Assembly: GCA_963741405.1 (NCBI GenBank)
Contig: CAVUHX010000016.1
Span: 1-64,000, forward strand
Length of the DNA: 64,000 bases
DNA from: Roseiarcus sp963741405
GTDB taxonomy: Bacteria; Pseudomonadota; Alphaproteobacteria; Rhizobiales; Beijerinckiaceae
Direction of reading: 5' to 3'
The notes under the pieces are model-generated. The model was not told the DNA's origin, ran no database searches, and saw only the letters and a program-made list of their open reading frames with translations. Shown in pieces: positions 62,267-64,000 of this stretch (the stretch's first letter is position 1; each line of letters begins with the position of its first letter). The position numbers were made by a program, and so were the translations under genes.

Positions 62267-62968
62267 TCAGGCGGTGATGCGTTCGTCTGCGGGGGACGGT
62301 TCGCGCAAAACATAGCCGCGTCCCCACACCGTTTCGATGTAATTGCGTCCATTCGAAGCCATCGCCAGCTTCTTGCGCAGCTTGCAAATGAAAACGTCGA
62401 TGATCTTTAGCTCCGGCTCGTCCATGCCACCATAGAGATGGTTCAGGAACATTTCCTTGGTTAGCGTGGTGCCCTTGCGCAGCGAGAGCAACTCGAGCAT
62501 CTGATATTCCTTCCCAGTCAGATGAACTCGCGCGCCGTCGACCTCGACGGTCTTCTGATCAAGATTGACAACGAGATCTCCCGTGGTGATGACCGACTGG
62601 GCATGCCCCTTGGAACGCCGCACGATGGCGTGGATGCGGGCAATCAATTCGTCCTTATGGAAGGGCTTGGTCAGGTAGTCGTCGGCGCCGTGGCCGAGCC
62701 CTTTGACCTTGTCCTCGATGCCCGCCATCCCGGACAGAATGAGGATTGGGGTCTTGATTTTGGTAACGCGCAGCGAGCGGAGCACCTCGTATCCCGACAT
62801 GTCCGGCAAATTCAGGTCGAGCAAGATGATGTCGTAATCGTACAGCTTTCCGAGATCGATGCCCTCCTCCCCAAGGTCGGTCGCATAGACATTGAAGTTC
62901 TCGGATTTCAGCATCAACTCGATGCTTTGCGCGGTCGCCGCATCGTCCTCGATCAATAGTACCCGCAT
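62267..62968 (-). CDS. ctrA: cell-cycle response regulator CtrA
   Basis: A 233-residue OmpR-type regulator, the master cell-cycle factor of alphaproteobacteria. Receiver residues: LLIEDDAATAQ, phosphorylated Asp51 in DIILLDLNLPDMSGYEVLR, and Lys in DDYLTKPFHKDEL. The DNA-binding domain is highly conserved: VHLTGKEYQMLELLSLRKGT, LTKEMFLNHLYGGMDEPELK, IIDVFICKLRKKL and NYIETVWGRGYVLREP. The end ADERITA differs from Caulobacter's AA degradation tag but keeps the hydrophobic C-terminus seen in relatives. Its upstream region has several GANTC sites. Confidence 0.99.
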   Translation of the reverse strand: MRVLLIEDDAATAQSIELMLKSENFNVYATDLGEEGIDLGKLYDYDIILLDLNLPDMSGYEVLRSLRVTKIKTPILILSGMAGIEDKVKGLGHGADDYLTKPFHKDELIARIHAIVRRSKGHAQSVITTGDLVVNLDQKTVEVDGARVHLTGKEYQMLELLSLRKGTTLTKEMFLNHLYGGMDEPELKIIDVFICKLRKKLAMASNGRNYIETVWGRGYVLREPSPADERITA

Positions 62969-63541
62969 GTTAGGCTCCCCGCCTCGCCTTCCGCCTCGTG
63001 ACCGCGGTTTTGTACGTCGCCTTCACGCCCAATCTTCGCCGCGCGCAGTCAGATTCACCCGGGATGATTCGAAATAGAGAGTGACCGCCATTGGTTAACA
63101 AATCGTGATTCCTTCGCGCAAGTCCCTTATGGCGACCTTACGGAACTCGAATAAGGGCCTGAATTAGAACGATATCCGTAGCCGACATTTTTAACATAAT
63201 GAATTAGAGAGAAGCCGTAAGCGATTCATCGCACTCGTAAACATGCGAGCGGCGTTATCGCTGCTCCTATTGATCTCCATCGGAAATTTTGGACGCACCT
63301 GACTCGCCCTAGCCACGATTGTTAAGGATACGCGTAAACGAATTGCTAACGCCGCATGGACAGATTGCTCAAGGGGTTGGTCGCGAGGCGGCAAGGCCTC
63401 GCGCTTAGCGGAAGACCCCTTTCCCCACGTAACGGTAACAAAAGCGAAACCTTCGTACTGCAGTCTCCGACGGTCTCAAGGTGATTGAGTTCGGGGGCGA
63501 CGCCGCCTTCTTCGTGGGTTGCTTGCATGGAGCGTCTTGGA
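62969..63541. promoter_or_regulatory. ctrA / fliJ divergent control region
   Basis: A 573-bp AT-rich spacer between divergent ctrA and the FliJ-like gene. It contains five GANTC sites (63052, 63066, 63107, 63223 and 63301), the CcrM methylation target that times ctrA in Caulobacter. Near-matches to the CtrA half-site pair TTAA-N7-TTAA occur at 63191 (TTAACATAATGAATT) and 63335 (TAAACGAATTGCTAA). No gene is seen. Confidence 0.6.
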
Positions 63542-63910
63542 ATGAAGTCCCGGGACACGTTTATTCGCCTGAAGCGCTTTCAGCTCGACGAAAAGGGGCG
63601 TCGGGTCCGGCAAATCGAAACGATGCTTGCCGAGTTCGCACGAATTTCGGCTGAGCTCGACCGAGAAATCGCGAACGAGGAAAAGCGCGCGGGAATAAGC
63701 GACCCTCGCCATTTCGCTTATCCGACCTACGCTCGCGCCGCCTCGGTTCGGCGCGACAACCTCAAGAGCTCGATTGCGGAGCTTACAATGCAGATAGAGG
63801 AGGCCAGGGCCGCGCAGGAAGCTGCACACGCGGAACTCCTCAAATTTGAAACGCTCGAATCCCGCGACAAGTCGAACGATCGGCCGATCGAGGTTCTCAT
63901 CCGCGCCTGA
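63542..63910 (+). CDS. fliJ: FliJ-like flagellar export chaperone
   Basis: About 122 residues, almost entirely helical and coiled-coil. The opening MKSRDTFIRLKRFQLDEKGR, the central EEKRAGISDPRHFAYPTYAR and the long C-terminal helix LTMQIEEARAAQEAAHAELL match the FliJ homologue that lies next to ctrA in many Hyphomicrobiales. It would chaperone substrates at the flagellar export ATPase. Upstream Met codons at 63527 and 63485 are possible, but the family starts at MKSRDT. No other flagellar gene is in the window. Confidence 0.82.
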   Translation: MKSRDTFIRLKRFQLDEKGRRVRQIETMLAEFARISAELDREIANEEKRAGISDPRHFAYPTYARAASVRRDNLKSSIAELTMQIEEARAAQEAAHAELLKFETLESRDKSNDRPIEVLIRA

Positions 63911-64000
63911 TGGCTCAAGTGTCCTCGACCAACTCACGACGTCAAGACTTGAGCGCGCGTTGTCCCAGCCCGCGCCAATCTGCCGACATCTCGCCCGGCG

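Overview
The window looks like chromosome of a GC-rich alphaproteobacterium, most likely a member of the Hyphomicrobiales (Rhizobiales). The markers are CtrA with a neighbouring FliJ-like gene, a stand-alone CpdR receiver, a CIRCE-controlled groESL operon, glnK-amtB behind a sigma-54 promoter, gltBD, and clusters of GANTC (CcrM-type) sites in intergenic DNA. A Beijerinckiaceae/Methylocystaceae-like or Bradyrhizobium-like host is plausible, but the sequence does not settle the genus.

Layout. 0-7 kb: GYD-domain protein, LysR regulator with a divergent PNPOx-fold protein, NAD(P)HX repair enzyme (nnr), tRNA-Asn, thiamine salvage genes thiM-thiE, and a Cys-phosphatase-like protein. 7-12 kb: a 600-bp GANTC-rich spacer, then a complete MlaEFD/MCE lipid-transport operon with its lipoprotein, then a 2OG-Fe(II) oxygenase-like gene. 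12.6-20.3 kb: two c-di-GMP (GGDEF-EAL) proteins and small orphan genes. 20.7-26.5 kb: ftsK, glnK-amtB and tesB. 26.5-30 kb: an intact IS630 element and an IS110/IS1111-type transposase. 30-37 kb: symporter-like protein, hisN, a structured RNA that resembles 6S RNA, N-formylglutamate amidohydrolase, cpdR, a cyclohexadienyl dehydratase-like gene and two Gly/Tyr/His-rich secreted proteins. 37-42 kb: groESL and an SbmA/BacA-type ABC transporter. 42-52 kb: one long operon joining a six-gene sugar-type ABC importer to a complete PEP-dependent dihydroxyacetone kinase (DhaL, DhaM, HPr, EI, a regulator and DhaK). 52-64 kb: META-domain protein, Hsp20, a Pro/Ala-rich secreted protein, a threonine-aldolase family enzyme, gltBD, ctrA and fliJ.

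How the genes work together. The 42-52 kb operon is the most interesting unit. An ABC importer and a private phosphoryl chain (EI to HPr to DhaM to DhaL-ADP) with DhaK lie in one transcription unit, which suggests uptake of a C3-C4 ketose or polyol followed by PEP-driven phosphorylation. DhaM, HPr and EI are separate genes here, whereas they are fused in some bacteria. Nitrogen assimilation is covered by glnK-amtB and gltBD, and cell-cycle control by ctrA and cpdR.

Sequence quality. Four genes (15.7, 22.8, 34.5 and 36.6 kb) are broken by single-base indels in short homopolymers, mostly C/G. Three single-base oddities (tRNA-Asn position 70, the thiM start codon, an in-frame stop at 36.9 kb) would each be repaired by restoring G for C on the + strand. 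These look more like uncorrected assembly errors than real pseudogenes, and should be checked against reads before any biological reading.
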